Counted from the first letter of the stretch, positions 46,156-60,046 are shown. The stretch: 64,000 nucleotides of DNA from Guadua angustifolia (GCA_036346375.1 CM070503.1:4402001-4466000); one strand, 5' to 3'. Numbers and translations: made by a program. The notes: generated by a model from the letters alone, not told the origin.

Positions 46156-49100
46156 TGTAACATTCCAAATTTTTGAACCCTGTGTGCTCAAATTTCAAAA
46201 TCCAAAGCCGTGGAAACTTTCTCGAATTAATTACAGCTTAAACTGAATTTTCCAAAGCAACAAGGATTTAATATGAATAATCCATACTTCAAATTAATTA
46301 TTTATTATTTTATTTGGGTTCCTTGTGCTTAATTTGATTTTTCTGTATTTTTGGGAATTTTTTCGAATTTATTTGCTATTTATTTGAATTTATTGGATTT
46401 ATTCGGATTTTCTGGTATTTTATTGAATTTCCTAAATCCTTTAACCCTTGTTGGGCCGTCTTCACTGTTCATTCCGCCGGCCCATCCCTGTTCATTTTCC
46501 CGGCCGGCCCACTCCGCATAAAACCCTAACCGCGCCACCGTTGATCTTCGATCCAACGGTCGAAAATCCCGCCGCCACCCAACAGTAACCGAAACCCTAA
46601 ACCTAACTCGTGCTTCGCCCGTCCGATGCCGATCCGCATGTCAAGGCGGCCACGTCGCTCCCAAATTGCGCCATGCAGATATCTGCGCCGCATGATCGCC
46701 TCGACTTCAGATCGTTTTATGCATCCCTAGGCTATTTAAGGTCCAGAGTCACCGCCTCTAGGTTTCCTCCGCGCGCACATTTCCCTCTTATCTCGCCGCA
46801 GGCGGCGCTGTGTGGTGGCCGCTTGACCTCGCCGAAGTTGCCGGTCGTGCCCGTGTTCTTCCGCCGCCGTTTTCAACCACTCCGGTGAGTCTCCGCCGCC
46901 GTTTCTAGTGCCATGGAGTTCACCTCGTCAACCTCTACTAGAATCGCTAATTCTTTCGCTCGCACTGTCACGGATTCGCCGTTTCCGATGCTGCCTTCTC
47001 CAACTCCGGTGGCTAGCGCGCCGCCTCTTCGCCGTCTTCTTCGAGTTCTCGGCGCCGTCGGATCAATCCTCAACGGCCAGATCTGCGCCAAGGTTTTCGG
47101 TAAGCCTCCGAACCGAACCGCTTCGCCACCTCATCGCCTGGTCTGCGCGTCGTCAGCACCGAGTGGCGCCGCGTGCCAGCCACGTGGGCGCCATGTCCGC
47201 ACCAGCACACCGCTTGGCGCCATGTGCCGCCACGTGCCGCCACGTCGCCGTCACCGTTCGCCCTAGGTCTGTGTGGCGCCGCGTCAGCACCACGTGTGCA
47301 CCACCTCCTCATCAGAGATCTGTGTGTCCGCCACGCCGCGCGTGTATGCCACGTGTGCCCTAGCATCCGCGTGTCCGCCACGACGGCCATATCGGCGCCA
47401 CCTCACCACGGCAGCCGGCATGGGTGTCATCGACACGGGGTCCCACCGTCACCCACATGGGATTTCCCATTTTCCGATTTTCGGCGAATTTCCAGCCAAT
47501 CACGTAGCGACACGTGTCGCCTTTTTCCATTTTTCCGATTTTCTCTTCCGAGAAACTTCGGAAGGCCCGTTCTCCTCCGTTCGAACTTCGATTTGAACGA
47601 TTCAAATTTCTAAATTCATATAAAATCAAGATCTATCAGTTGGTGTCATTTTTATGAATTTTTGAATTTTATGTATTTCTGTTTATTTATTGTTTTGCCT
47701 CGATTCGCGTGTTTCGCGTGTAGACGACGTACCGGTTGAGCGAGAGGAACATCCAGCGGAGGTAGCAGCAGCGGGAGAGGGTGAAGGCAAGTCTCCCTTG
47801 ACCATTTTGAACCCAAGTTTATGAAATGCTATTTTGTGTTTAAATTATTGCATGCTTATTATTTGCGTATCAAACTTTATATACGGTTTTAATGCTTAGC
47901 TATATTCCAACTTTGTTATGCCACCTTGATATTCAACTTGACAACCTTTGACACCTTAGGAAAACTAATTACTGTAATTAATGGTAATCATTTTGATTAT
48001 GGGAACGGTAGAAAATGCTTAGCCATGCTTAATCACGTCGGTACCTTACCATTATGGAAATGATTTCATTCTTGATTCAAAATGAATTGTGGAAATTATG
48101 GCAATTGGTGTTGCTGGTATTAATTTGAAATTAAAAGTGAAAATGATTTAGACCAGGCGGATTGGTTGAATGGTGGGTGCGGATGCACAAAATTTTGGAA
48201 TGTGATTGTCCGCCTACCAATTAAGGATGTGTCGTCGTGTTACCTTGGGCCATGCTATACAAGACAACCACATGTCTATATAGGTACGACTGGCTAAGTA
48301 ATTTGCATGTATCTTTATTTGACTTCGCCCGGTGGTCATGCGAGTTTGTCGAGATGACACTTGCAAGGCGCAAGGGGGTGAGAGCGAAACCTTAGCGGGT
48401 GAAGTCGGTGGCGGTATGTGCATTGAAAGGCCTTGTCATGATCTCCCTGCCGGCACACCAAAGGAAGTGTGTCAATAGCTTGGCGCAAAGGGTTGATCAT
48501 GTCGTGTGGGTAAAGTGTACCAGCTCTGCAGAGTCTTAAAAACTACTTGAGTAGCCGTGCCTACGGACAAGGGCAAGCGTGGAACGCTTTCACATAGTAG
48601 ATTTTCTGGTTTTTGGTTTTAAATGGAAAAATGATGATTTGGTTTGAAATGAAAATGTGGTTGGGAATCATGAGCTGCTAGAGCTCCTGAAGTTTAGATT
48701 GGCTAGAGCCAACCGTAGTTGGAACACGGAAAATTGCTATACTTCAAAGTTATTTAATTATGTTATTTACATTTTCGTAAATGCCGCTTTAAGAAATTAT
48801 TACTTGTATTTCCTTTAAATTTCGCTTTATGCAAATGAGCCATATTATGCTTTCCTTTGTTTAAGCCTTGCATTTAGTTAATTGCATTATGTTTCCAAGA
48901 CTTGTAGTATGTTGCATACTCACCTCGCTTTTTATTATGGGGTGCTTATTCCATAAAGCAGAGGATGGGAGAAGGGGTGAACAAAGAGCATGTGATCCAC
49001 CGCTCGACATTTGTGCCGAGACTTTGAGGAGGAGGACGACTCGATCTTCTAGGGAGCGTGCACTTCGGTTGCTGTGGGCATACTTGATTGGCTCTTTTTG

Positions 49101-49312
49101 TTCTACATTTCCTCTGCTACTTTTACACTTCAGCCGTAAGGCTTCATACTTGTAATAATGTGATGATGTTGTTACACTCTTTTGTTTATTACTGTTGTTT
49201 ACTTTATGATATGTCTGTGTTATCATCATCTGATGACTGCAGCGCTAGTCGCTCTCGGACTAGCGCGGTTGAAACACAGAGGGGTCGGATTTGGGTGATC
49301 CGGGTCCCCACA
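46156..49312 (+). repeat. Left (5') LTR, 3.16 kb, of a Ty3/gypsy retrotransposon
   Basis: The repeat starts TGTAACATTCC at 46156 and ends CGGGTCCCCACA at 49312. The primer site TGGTATCAGATCC follows after 4 nt. A GC-rich promoter-like block (46420-47600) contains GCATAAAACCCTAA, and AT-rich sequence follows. GC-rich frames in this block are not genes. The partner LTR lies beyond the window, so identity cannot be compared. Long LTRs with a Met-tRNA primer site fit several large grass gypsy families. Confidence 0.82.
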
Positions 49313-50105
49313 GAGGTGGTATCAGATCCATATCGACTGTAGGTCGCAACCCTAGTTAGAATGGCCGTTAGAATTTCAAAACTATTTTTGAAATCACACC
49401 AACAAAATTGGTAATTAATAGTTTATCTCTTCTTACCTTACTCTTAGGATCTTATTTCTTCCCTTTTCGGAATATTATTTTGAAAAGTTAAATTTGACCT
49501 TATCTCATGGAATATCTCTAAGTTTACGGTCCTCTACAATATTCCAATCAACGAAGATTTTACTTCATGAAGAGACAACCTCACCCAACAGGAAAAGGCG
49601 GAAGATTAGAATATATTAGTACCTACCATAAGATAAGCACCCTTACGTGTAGCATATTATTCCGCTCTAGTTATATAGAGCAATTTACGTTGTCGTTATG
49701 TTTCGCTACTTGAAATTGGTCTTTATTCAATGTCGATCGATTTATGTGTAAACTTAACCTCTTGGTTAAAGTTTCACAATAAGTTGTCCTTATGTGTGAA
49801 TATGGAAAATTTAACCCATAGGATAACTAAGAAATTATAAAATAGTTTATCTCTTATCTCTATAAAACTTCCACAAAGTTATCTCCTCTTCATAGAACTT
49901 CTTACCAAGTAACCATTATGGTCATCAACCTTTCTTAAAATAAAACCTCAATGAGATTAGTAATACATCTCCATTACTACTCTTAGCTTTGCTTGAGATC
50001 ACACCATTCATATATAAACCAAGTTAAGATCTTACCACATTAGCAACACCAAACTAGTTTATGCTGCTTTAGGCTAGTTAAAACTTAATGATCCAATAAT
50101 AATTT
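49313..50105 (+). mobile_element. Gypsy element: primer-binding site and 5' internal leader
   Basis: The primer-binding site TGGTATCAGATCC is at 49317. The leader carries no recognised coding motif before the Sirevirus interrupts it at 50110. The internal region resumes at 61768. Confidence 0.75.
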
Positions 50106-50110
50106 CTAAT

Positions 50111-51773
50111 TGAAGGATCGATAAAGTCGCCTAGAGGGGGGGTGAATAGGCGTAATAAAGTTTAAAACAAATTTAGCAGCGGAAATATCGGAATATCCGA
50201 CTTTGATATCGGACTATCCGATTTATATCGGACTATCCGATACTGCAGGTCGGACAATCCGATCAGAGCGCAATAAACCCTAAAAAGTAGATCCGAGAAA
50301 TTAGAGAGACTAAATTTCTACCAAATGAAATTTACGAGCTAAGGCAACTACCAAAGAACTAGATCAACCAATATCTCATCGCAAGTAGCTACCAAATACT
50401 TGAATCCCCAAAGATTAAGTCAAGAGCACACGGGACAAATAGAAAACTCACAAACCAAGGAGATGCAATGATTTTTTCCGAGTTCGGATCTTTGAGGAGA
50501 TCCTCGTCTCCGCTGAGGAGGCACAAAGCCCGGTCCCTTTCGACCACGATCCTCCGGTGTTGCACAAAGCACTCGCGGTTTCACTTCTTGATCCCTTTCT
50601 CATGGAGGTGGAATCGGACCTTCACAAACTCCCATGGCTTCCCACACGTAGATCGGGAGCTCACCGGTGACTCCTAGCCGCCTAGGAGACCTCAATCTCC
50701 AAGAGTAATAAATGGAGTGTAGACCCGCTCTTGAAAATTTCCCTAGTGCTCAAAAGAACTTTCACGATTTGCAACAAAGACTAGAAATCACTTGCTCCAA
50801 TCTCTCAACAAATTTCTCAAGGATGAACTCAAGAGAGAGCAAGAAAGACTAAGAGAAGAGTTAATGCTCAGTACACTGGTAGGTAGGAGTAAATGAGGGA
50901 GAGAGTGGGGTATTTATAGCCAGGACACAAAATATAGCCGTTCTGCCCTGTGTCAGACCCCCACATCGGACTATCCGATGGTAGACATCGGACTATCCGA
51001 TATGTGCAAATCACCAGATTCAACTCCACTCAAGAATCCAAAATTTTGCTGAGAAAAAGCACACATCGGACTATCCGATTCACACATCGGATGTTCCGAT
51101 GTTTCCAGAGAGATTTTCAAAGCAACAATAAAATCCAAAATCTTTCTAAGTCCACATCGGATGTTCGATCTTAAACATCGGAATGTCCGATGTTTCCGAG
51201 AGTTCCAAATTCAAAGACTTAGAAAAAATCAGATCACATCGGACTATCCGATATCAACCATCGGACATTCCGATGTTTCGAGAGGTCCAAGTGCAAAGAC
51301 TTAGAAAATATTTCAAATCACATCGGACTATCCGATATCAACCATCGGACATTCCGATGTTTCGAGAGTTTTCAAACATGCAACCACACACGCGACGGAG
51401 AGTCCGATACCATCGGATCGTCTGATATTAACATCAGACATCCGATAATATCAAGACAACCGAAATGCAAAGTGAGTGCCGTGCATGGAGACTTCCAAAA
51501 CCAAATTTATAAGAGATGTTCATCCGAGCACGAGGTTATTTCTAAAGCATGTACATTCCATCCTCTTAATAGTACGGTGTTCCTATTGACTCAATAAAGT
51601 AAAAGATCTACCCTAAGTCGACGCCGCTCATCTTTTCACTTTTGAGGGTCAACAACGTCCGTGAGATGCGCTTCTTTTGGGATCGCCACCGCTATATACT
51701 CATTTAAGCCATTAGTCCTTAATCGCTTGTCATTAATCAACCAAAACACAATTAGGGCCTAGATGCACTTTCA
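50111..51773 (-). repeat. Left (3') LTR of the Sirevirus
   Basis: It is nearly identical by eye to 60099-61762. It carries about 17 near-palindromic ATCGGACTATCCGAT-type motifs, in clusters at 50185-50260 and 50960-51445. Differences from the right LTR are dominated by 1-4 bp indels. Confidence 0.93.
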
Positions 51774-52156
51774 ATCTCCCCTTTTGGTGATTGATGACAA
51801 CACGATTAAAGTTTGATAGAAATAATGAATGATGAAGTTGAGAGTGGCCAAGATATGTTGAGCTCCCCCTAGATTTGTGCATTAGGGATTCTAAATACAC
51901 AATTTTTAGAGGTGAAATTCAAAAGGAGCTCCCCCTATATCTTGGCATTCAAGTAAGCGGCAACAATAATATGATGAACCATAAAACTTATCAAACTTAT
52001 CATTGCAAGTGGTAAGCGTGTCATAATGTATCAGAGCATGATATATCAAATCCAACAAAGTATAAGCAACAGGTAAGTTCACCAAAACAAAAGGAATGCA
52101 TCAGAGTTCACACGACATAACAATATGTATGATAACTTTTCTCTCCCCCTTTGGCA
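51774..52156 (-). promoter_or_regulatory. Sirevirus polypurine tract cluster
   Basis: On the minus strand AAAAGGGGAGAT (51774-51785) abuts the LTR. Similar GGGGGAG-type tracts lie near 51863, 51933 and 52143. Multiple tracts before the 3' LTR are a known trait of Sireviruses. They prime plus-strand DNA synthesis. Confidence 0.75.
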
Positions 52157-53774
52157 TCAAGGCACCAAAAAGGAGAAAGAACAACTGAAGAAATGATCAC
52201 TCTGCGGACTCCTCATCAGAGGCGGCATAATTGTCGGAAGAGGAAGGATCTGCAGCCGCCGGAGAGCCGAAAGGATCCGCCAAGGAGTCATCACTGCCAC
52301 TGGAACAAGGAAGGTTGAGGTGCTTTTGGATAGACTTGAGCCTCTTCGCGTTTTCTTCGCCATCTTGACAAGATATTGCAGACACGGTCGGTGGAAGAAG
52401 AAGATCTGGCGGACAAAGAGAAGCAAAGAAGACCAGAGCGAGTAGACACGAAGAAATGCCGGAGCCGAGGAGCTTGAGGAGCAATAGCCTTGATCGGCTC
52501 GATCTGCAGCCCTAAGTGCTTCGCATCGCACTCAAACTTCTTCTTGGAAATACCGAGAATTACCCTCATGATGTATGGAGCGAATCCACAACTGCGCTTC
52601 GGGTCGAGGGAGTTTGCATGAATCTCATTCCAGAGGTAAAGGGCCACCATAAACGGTCTTCCACCCGGCAGCATTCGATGCAAAATATCACGAGTGTAGG
52701 ACAGGATATGAGAGGCATCACCTTCCTTGGGAGCAATGGTCTTCAGAAGGAGCCGGTTGGCATGGCAAAGAACCATGGGCTTCAAGAATTTGGTGTTCCT
52801 GGGCTCAAAAGCAGAATCCTCGATATACAGAGCACTCAGATTTTCAGCAACCAAGGAGCGCTTGTTGTGAAGATCGTCCTTGTCCATGCTCTCCTCAGCC
52901 TTAAATCCCAACAAAGTCCCAAAACGCCCCACAGACATTCTCATGCAGCTCACCTTCACCATCCATGTCATGATGTCATTGGAGACATGCAGTGGTGTAG
53001 AACGGGCAATGATCTCGAGTTCCAATCTTGCTTCATGCCCATGATCCTCTTGATGCCGAGCCTCTCACAGCCTCGATGACGCCGTTGAAGACCGGATCAT
53101 CACATGACTCCATATAATCCCAATCAACCCACCGTGATATTGACGATGTGATTCTTGCGAGGAGGATAATGATCTCATAGAAATCTTGTTGAAAGAAGGT
53201 CCGTAAGCGCTTATCGAGGAGAAAGCCTTATATCGAGGTAAGGATCCGGCCCTAGCTTTGGTCACCATCCTAGACTTGCCTTTGTAGCTAATCACAGATC
53301 TCTCAAGATCGGACGACTCATCGGCTTGAACATCATTGGAAAAGGAACAAGATCACTGTCATCTTCTTCTTGAGCCGGACCTTTGCCCTTGTCACCTGCT
53401 GAGAGGACACTGGAAGAGGTTCCTTTGCCCTTGCCTGATGGAGTGGGAGGAGGACGGATAGGAGGTGCATCATCTTGACGACGAGGCTCAGAAATAGTGA
53501 TGCCTTGAGCTTTGGGCTTGGTAACCACTTTCTTCTTTATTTTGCCCCCGGCAGGAGTTGGAGCAGGAGCAGTCGCGACCTCAGGAGGAGAATCTGAAAT
53601 ATCCGGAGGATTTCTCGATTTGTCATGCCTTGGTCCGGACATTCGTTGGAGTCTTCCTCTTAAATCGCCCTTGCTCGCTTGGGTATGGAGTGCCTCTTCA
53701 ATTTCTCTCCTTGTCGCTCCGTGACCATGGATAAAATCTAGAAAAGATGATACAGAGCTTGAGACAGAGGACAA
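52157..53774 (-). pseudogene. Extra 3' ORF of the Sirevirus (env-like position), frameshifted
   Basis: Three open pieces run right to left: 53292-53774 (Ser/Pro/Lys-rich, MSSVSSSVSSFLDFIHGHGA at the start), 53065-53295 and 52291-53025 (with VSNDIMTWMVKVSCMRMSVG and MLPGGRPFMVALYLWNEIHA). The pieces lie in shifted frames, and the last ends in an unlike tail near 52300. In Sireviruses this place holds the so-called envelope-like gene. In grasses such ORFs are also labelled as plant transposon proteins of unknown role. No clear signal peptide or membrane segment was seen, so an envelope function is not claimed. Confidence 0.65.
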
Positions 53775-53809
53775 GGGAACAGAAGAAACTCACAATTTTG
53801 CAATTCCTC

Positions 53810-54410
53810 GAAACATCGGATAGTCCGATATTTTGGCCTGACAATTCGATAATAATCGGATAGTCCGATGCCAACTATCGGATAATCCGATATTTATGAA
53901 AAATGCAAAACATGATTTCTTGAAGATAGACCACGATTTTACAACAAATTTGTGGGATATGCTCCTAGGGACAAAGGAACTCATCTACCAAGAAGATTGA
54001 CCAAACAAAGGGGATGAGAAAACCCTAGATCTAAGGAGAAATAGGGTTACCTGAGATCAAAAACGAGAGGAGAATTGAATGGGGATGAGGATCTTCGCCA
54101 AAAGGGATTAGATCTGCGGAGGGAGGCCCTTGCAATGAGGAAGATGATCTCCGGACACCACAATCGCCAGGGAGGAAGAGGACCCGATGAGTTTTGGAGG
54201 AAAATAACCGAGTGAAAAGAAAAAACCCTTCGGGCTTCTTTTAAACCTCCCCACATCGGATAGTCCGATAAGGACATCGGACAGTCCGATGTGTGCGATC
54301 ACCCAGATATCGGACAGTCCGATCTTCAACATCGGATAGTCCGATATGTGCAGATTTACAGAAATCGGATAGTCCGATACAAATATCGGAACATCCGATA
54401 TGTGTAAACT
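53810..54410 (-). repeat. Internal cluster of Sirevirus near-palindromes
   Basis: About nine copies of ATCGGATAGTCCGAT-type motifs stand at 53813-53893 and 54253-54404, between the 3' ORF and pol. They read in the opposite direction to the copies in the LTRs. The region between them codes for nothing recognisable. Confidence 0.85.
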
Positions 54411-54642
54411 TCCAGCACAAGGATAGAAGAGATTGAGGAATGAGATGGAATGACTTGTGAACTCTTTTGCTGTCTCCCCACTCATGATCAGCGAACACCA
54501 AAGCACTAGAAGCTATGATCACAAGTGGTTTGACTCACACCAAGATCCAAAACCTCACAAAATTTTAAAGAAACCAAATAAAGTTTTGAAATTCCTTTTT
54601 GGTTGAAATCATGCAAGCATGACAATTTATGTATGCAACTTG

Positions 54643-57600
54643 TCAAGCCAGGTTTCGAGAATCCAAAATGTTTAGCCCACTTCTCAATTCGCAGAATTTC
54701 TTTTCATCAAGAGGCTTGGTGAATATATCGGCTAGTTGGTCATTTGTGCTCACATGTTGAATAACGATATCGCCTTTAGTGGAATGGTCTCTTAGGAAAT
54801 GATGGCGAATATCGATATGCTTTGTACGAGAATGTTGGATGGGGTTGTTGGCGATTTTTATAGCGCTCTCATTGTCACACAAAAGTGGAACATGGTTATA
54901 GGTTAGGCCATAATCATTTAGGGTTTGTCTCATCCAAAGTAATTGGGCACAACAACTCCCTACCGCTATATATTAAACTACCGTGAATAGGGCTACAGAG
55001 TTTTGCTTCTTGGAGGACCAAGAAACTAGGGATCTACCAAGGAACTGACAAGTACCCGAGGTACTCTTCCTATCCACTTTACATCCGGCATAATCCGCAT
55101 CGGAATAGCCGACTAGCTCAAATGATGATCCTTTAGGATACCATAGGCCGAAATGAGGGGTGTGCACTAAATATCTCAGAATTCTCTTTACGGCCACCAT
55201 GTGGCATTCTTTAGGAGCGGCTTGAAATCTTGCACACATGCAAACACTGAGCATGATATCTGGCCTAGATGCACAAAGGTAAAGTAGGGAACCGATCATC
55301 GAACGATATACCTTTTGAACAACCGGTTTACCTTCTTTGTCGAGGTCTAGATGCCCATTAGCTTGCATTGGCGTCTTGATCGGCTTGGCGTTCTCCATCC
55401 CGAACTTCTTGAGCATGTCCTTAATGTACTTCGTTTGGCAAATGAAGGTTCCTTCCTTGAGTTGTTTGACTTGAAAACCGAGGAAGAACTTCAGTTCGCC
55501 CATCATGGACATCTCAAACCTTTTGGTCATGATCCTGCTAAATTCCTTGCACAAATGCTCATTAGTAGACCCGAATATAATGTCATCGACATAAATTTGG
55601 CATACAAATAGATCATTATCAAGATGCTTAGTAAAGAGAGTAGGGTCAGCCTTTCCAACTACGAAACCTTGACCGAGAAGGAAATCACGAAGACACTCGA
55701 ACCACGCTCTCGGTGCTTGCTTAAGCCCATAGAGAGCTTTGTGAAGGAAGTAGACATGGTCGGGATGACTTGGATCTTCAAAGCCAGGCGGTTGTTCAAC
55801 ATAGACCATCTCGGAGAGAGGTCCATTTAGGAAGGCGCTTTTCACGTCCATTTGGTACAACTTAAAATCATGGTGAGTAGCAAAGGCAAGTAATATTCTA
55901 ATAGATTCAAGCCTAGCTACTGGAGCATAAGTTTCATCGAAATCCAAACCTTCGATTTGAGTGTACCCTTGAGCGACCAACCGGGTTTTGTTCCTAGTCA
56001 CGATTCCGTTCTCGTCTTGTTTGTTTCGAAATACCCATTTAGTTCCGATAACATTTTGCTTGGGTCTTTCGACAAGCTTCCACACCTGATTCCTTTCGAA
56101 ATTGTTCAACTCCTCTTGCATTGCCATCACCCAATCCGGATCTTGAAGAGCTTCATCTACCTTGAGTGGTTCAAGAGACGACACAAAAGAGTAAAATTCA
56201 CAAAAATTAGCAACACGAGATCTAGTGGATACTCCCCTGTTAATATCTCCAAGAATATTGTCGACCGGGTGATCTCGTTGAACACTTTGATGAACCCTTG
56301 GATGAGGCACTGTTGTATTTGATTTTTGAATTGGGTCCTCATCACCTTGGGCAGTAGTCGATTCATCTTGTGCTTGCATTGAAGAAGATGGGGCACCATC
56401 CAACAGTGCATCACGAGTTGGAGTGCTCGGGGCTTCTTCTTGCTCAAGAGGCCTCACTTCTCCAATTGCTAGCCTTTTGATCGCCTCACATGGAGGTTCT
56501 TCCCTGTCAATCATGGTACGATCAACTTGCTCTACTTGAGAACCGTTAGTTTCATCAAATGTTACATCACGCGAGATTTCAACCACACCGGTGGTGTCGT
56601 TGAAAACTCGGTATGCATAAGCATTAGACCCATAACCAAGCAAGAATCCCTCATCTACTTTAGGAGCAAATTTAGACGACTTAGCTTTCTTGTTGAGGAT
56701 GAAGCATTTGCTCCCGAAGACTCGGAAGTAGGATACATTGGGTTCCGTCTTCTTTAACAACTTGTGGAGATATAGCCGGTTGGAGCTGTGGCACGCGGTG
56801 TTGACGGCTTCCGCCCAGAAGATGTCGGAGACCTTGTACTCGTCAAGCATCGTGCGCGCCATCTCGATGAGAGTCCGATTCTTCCTCTCGGCTACCCCAT
56901 TTTGTTGTGGGGAGTAGGGAGCCGAGAATTCATGCTTGATGCCTTCTTCATCGAGGAACTCCTCCACGCCGGTGTTCTTGAATTCAGTGCCGTTGTCACT
57001 TCGTATTTTCTTGATCTTCACCTCAAATTCATTTTGCGCCCTTCTCATGAACTTCTTTAAGCTTCCTTGGGCTTCACTTTTGTCATGCAAGAAAAACACC
57101 CAAGTAAAGCGAGAAAAATCATCTACAATAACTAACCCATACTTGTTTCCTCCGATGCTTATGTAGGCAATTGGACCGAATAAATCCATGTGGAGCATCT
57201 CCAATGGTCTTGAAGTAGTCATCACATTCTTGACAGGATGAGGTGCTCCAACTTGCTTCCCGGCTTGACATGCGCTACACACCCTATCTTTCTCAAACAC
57301 AATATTCGTTAGTCCAAGGATGTGATTGCCCTTAATGAGTTTGTGAAGGTTCCTCATACCAACATGGGCAAGCCGACCATGCCAAAGCCAACCCATGCTC
57401 GATTTGGCCATTAAGCATGTTTCAAGGTTAATTCTATCTGTAGAAAAGTCTATAAGATAGAGGTTACCCTTTAAACGACCCTTAACGGCTATTGAACCAT
57501 CATCCCTCTTAATGACATCCACACCCTTATCACTAAACATGCAATTGTAGCCCGCTTCACATAATTGAGCAACGGACAACAAATTGTAGCTTAGTGATTC

Positions 57601-57780
57601 AACAAGTAAAACATTATTTATATGGAAATCATTTGTAATTAGAATCTTACCTAAACCTACCACTTCACCTTTTCCGTTGTCGCCAAAAATTATACTCTCA
57701 CTGTTTGATCCATTGGCTTCAAGATGTGCGAACATTGCCCGCTCTCCCATTCATATGATGTGTGCATCCGCTATCCAAGA
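54643..57780 (-). pseudogene. Sirevirus pol: protease end, integrase, reverse transcriptase, RNase H
   Basis: The protease motif LDSGCTHHM is at about 57744-57775, in a frame shifted from the long frame that starts near 57750. In that long frame, integrase shows the HHCC finger (WHGRLAHVG, then CSACQAGKQ) and the catalytic blocks with HMDLFGP, RSDNGTEF and SPQQNGVAERKNRT. RT shows the catalytic YVDDIIFGS, and RNase H starts with YSDADYAGC. The Copia order PR-INT-RT-RH is plain. A single TAA at 54973, beside the loss of one codon, breaks the RNase H domain. The same frame continues at 54933-54643 with DNESAIKIANNP and ends near HVSTNDQLADIFTKPL. The copy cannot make the whole polyprotein as read. 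Confidence 0.93.
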
Positions 57781-60046
57781 TCCAACTTGTTCCACCGAGA
57801 TATAGGCCTACAAAATAAAATTTAGTTTTTGCTCTTTGGTACCCAAACTTGTTTAGGTCCACGACGTTAGTGACAAGTGATTTGGGGACCCAAATAGATC
57901 GCACACTAGAAGCATTCTTGGGCTTACCCCAATATGATGAGCAACTACTCTCCGAGGCTAGTCCTCTTAAGCACATATGAAGCAAAGAAAGTGGATTGAG
58001 CCTTATGTTTAGAGTTTGCTTCCCCTTCTGAAGTGAATGGGCTTGTTCAAAGGCGCAACCACAATGTGGTTTCCTTTGCCCTTGGGAGGACATAGCCAAG
58101 CCCATGCTTCATGGGGTTACCTTGACGCTACCGAGGAATTCCTCTAATCCTTGCTAGCCTTATAGGACTTTTGAAGTCCATCTTCAAGCATTCCTTGAGC
58201 TTCTCATTTTCATGAGCTAGTACTTGCAAAGTCTCAAGGTTAGTAGCACAAGTATTAACATCTATATTGAAGCATCTAGCACAACCATTGCTAGTAGATG
58301 GTAGAGAAGAATTGGGGCTAATGGTTGAGGTAATCGGAGGTTATTCTTGAGATCAACAAGCTTCAACTCAAGAGCCTTGCAAGCATCACTCGACTTCGCA
58401 AGTTCCTCTTTAAGTGAAGCATTGGTGATCTCAAGACTAATCACCTCGGATTTGGTCAAAGTTAAGTTCTTAGCCACTTCCTCATTTTTCTCTTTCTCAA
58501 AAGATAAGCTCTTCTCTAGCTCACGATTTTTCTCTTTTTCGAGGATGAGTAGATCCTCTTGAGCTTCGAGAATAGCTTCCTTTTGTTCAACTACTTCCTC
58601 CAACCTTTCAATATCTTTTAGGAGCAAATTCAACTTATGAATGTCAAGGTTTTTTATAGACTTAAGCACGGCACCAATGTCATCATTATCACTATCACTA
58701 TCGTGCTCATCTAGACAATCATTAGTAATGGAGGGAGTGGGGACAAGTATTGATACCTTGTGCCCCTTCGCCATGAGGCACATTGGAGCTACTTCATCGT
58801 CATCGCTTAAGTTGTCGAAGAGGCTCTTCGACATTGTCGGAGTAGAGGGTATGGCGATGGCGACGGAGGCGATTCCACCTTCATTGTCGGAGTTTGACTC
58901 GGAGTCGGAGTCGGAGCTGGAGTCGGTGTCGGAGTTCCACTCCTTTCCAATGTAGGCACGACCCTTGCCCTTGTACTTCTTGCTCTTCTCCTTCTCCTTG
59001 CCACGGTACTTGTCCTTCTTGTACGACTTCTCATCTTTGCTTTCCTTGTGCGGACACTCGGCAATGAAATGGCCGGTTTCGCCGCATTCATAGCATCTTC
59101 TTGTGGAGTGTCTCCCTTTTGTTTTTCTTCTAAAGTTCTTTGATTGACCTCCTTGTTTGAAGTTCTTCTTCTTGAAGAATTTGTTGAATCTTCGCACAAA
59201 TAGAGCCATATCTTCATTTGTCAATGGACCACTAGACTCTTTATCCTCACTTGTGCTTTCTTTGGCTTGGCACACAACTTTGACGGCCTTTAGAGCGATG
59301 CCCTTTTTCTTCCCAGACTTGAGTTCTTCCACAACCTCAGCTTCCTTCACCATCATCTCGTCCATCATGAGCCGGCCAATGACATCATGAGGTGTCAAAG
59401 TTTCAAAGTTGGGCCGGTCTCGGATCAACTGAACAAGGTTGCGGTTGGTGGGAGTGATCACGCGAAGTATTATCTTCACCACGGCCTTGTCAGAAAGATC
59501 AGTGCACCCAAGGCCTTTTGCTTGATTTACGAGCACTATCAGGCGGTCAAACATCTTAGTGTATGATTCACCATCTTCCAAGGTGAACCGACTTAGCTCG
59601 CCAATAATGAGCTCTATCTTCGATTCTCGGACGCTTGACACTCCTTCATGACTGACTAGGAGTCTATCCCAAATAGCCTTTACTTCTTCGAGTCCATCAA
59701 CTCGGTTGAACTCGGAATCACTTAAGGCGTTGAATAAGGCATTGACTGCCAAATCATTGAAATGTTGATCTTTGTCTTCTTCGGGAGTAAGGTTCTCGGG
59801 ATCATTAGGCTTGAAACCTGTCCGCACAATCTTCCCAGATAGAAGGGTGAAGCGATCTCAGTGCATCTTCATCTTATGTTTCCATGCCGCATAGTGAGTG
59901 CCGCCGAAATGAGGCGCCAATCGAGGGCACGGAGACATATGATGAAGAGCCGAGGAATTGTAATTAAGTGGAATACCCATCCGAAGATCGCCCCCGTGCA
60001 CTCGAGTGCGGGTAAGATCCTCGACAGACTTCTGCTTATGCGACAT
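57781..60046 (-). pseudogene. Sirevirus gag, frameshifted
   Basis: The start is ATG 60046 (MSHKQKSVEDL). The frame is shifted near 59850 after HKMKMH and recovers in the long frame 59827-58262. The capsid part has FNDLAVNALFNALSDSEF and LSRFTLEDGESYTKMFDRL. One CCHC zinc knuckle (CYECGETGHFIAEC) lies near 59053-59094. A Lys-rich and then acidic Ser-rich stretch and a coiled-coil-like Glu/Lys region (58380-58620) follow, a layout usual for Sirevirus gag. Between 58260 and 57780 the link to protease is frameshifted. Gag forms the particle that packages element RNA. Confidence 0.9.

Noticed and set aside
46610..47613. GC-rich frames on both strands
   Set aside because: They lie inside the gypsy 5' LTR and overlap in several frames; they reflect composition, not genes.
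50185..51445. Regular short repeats that resemble a CRISPR array
   Set aside because: Spacing is irregular, the repeats lie in both LTRs of a retrotransposon, and the DNA is plant nuclear.
52291..53025. Possible host gene between 52.3 and 53.8 kb
   Set aside because: It lies inside the Sirevirus borders between pol and the 3' LTR, the usual place of the extra ORF in that group.
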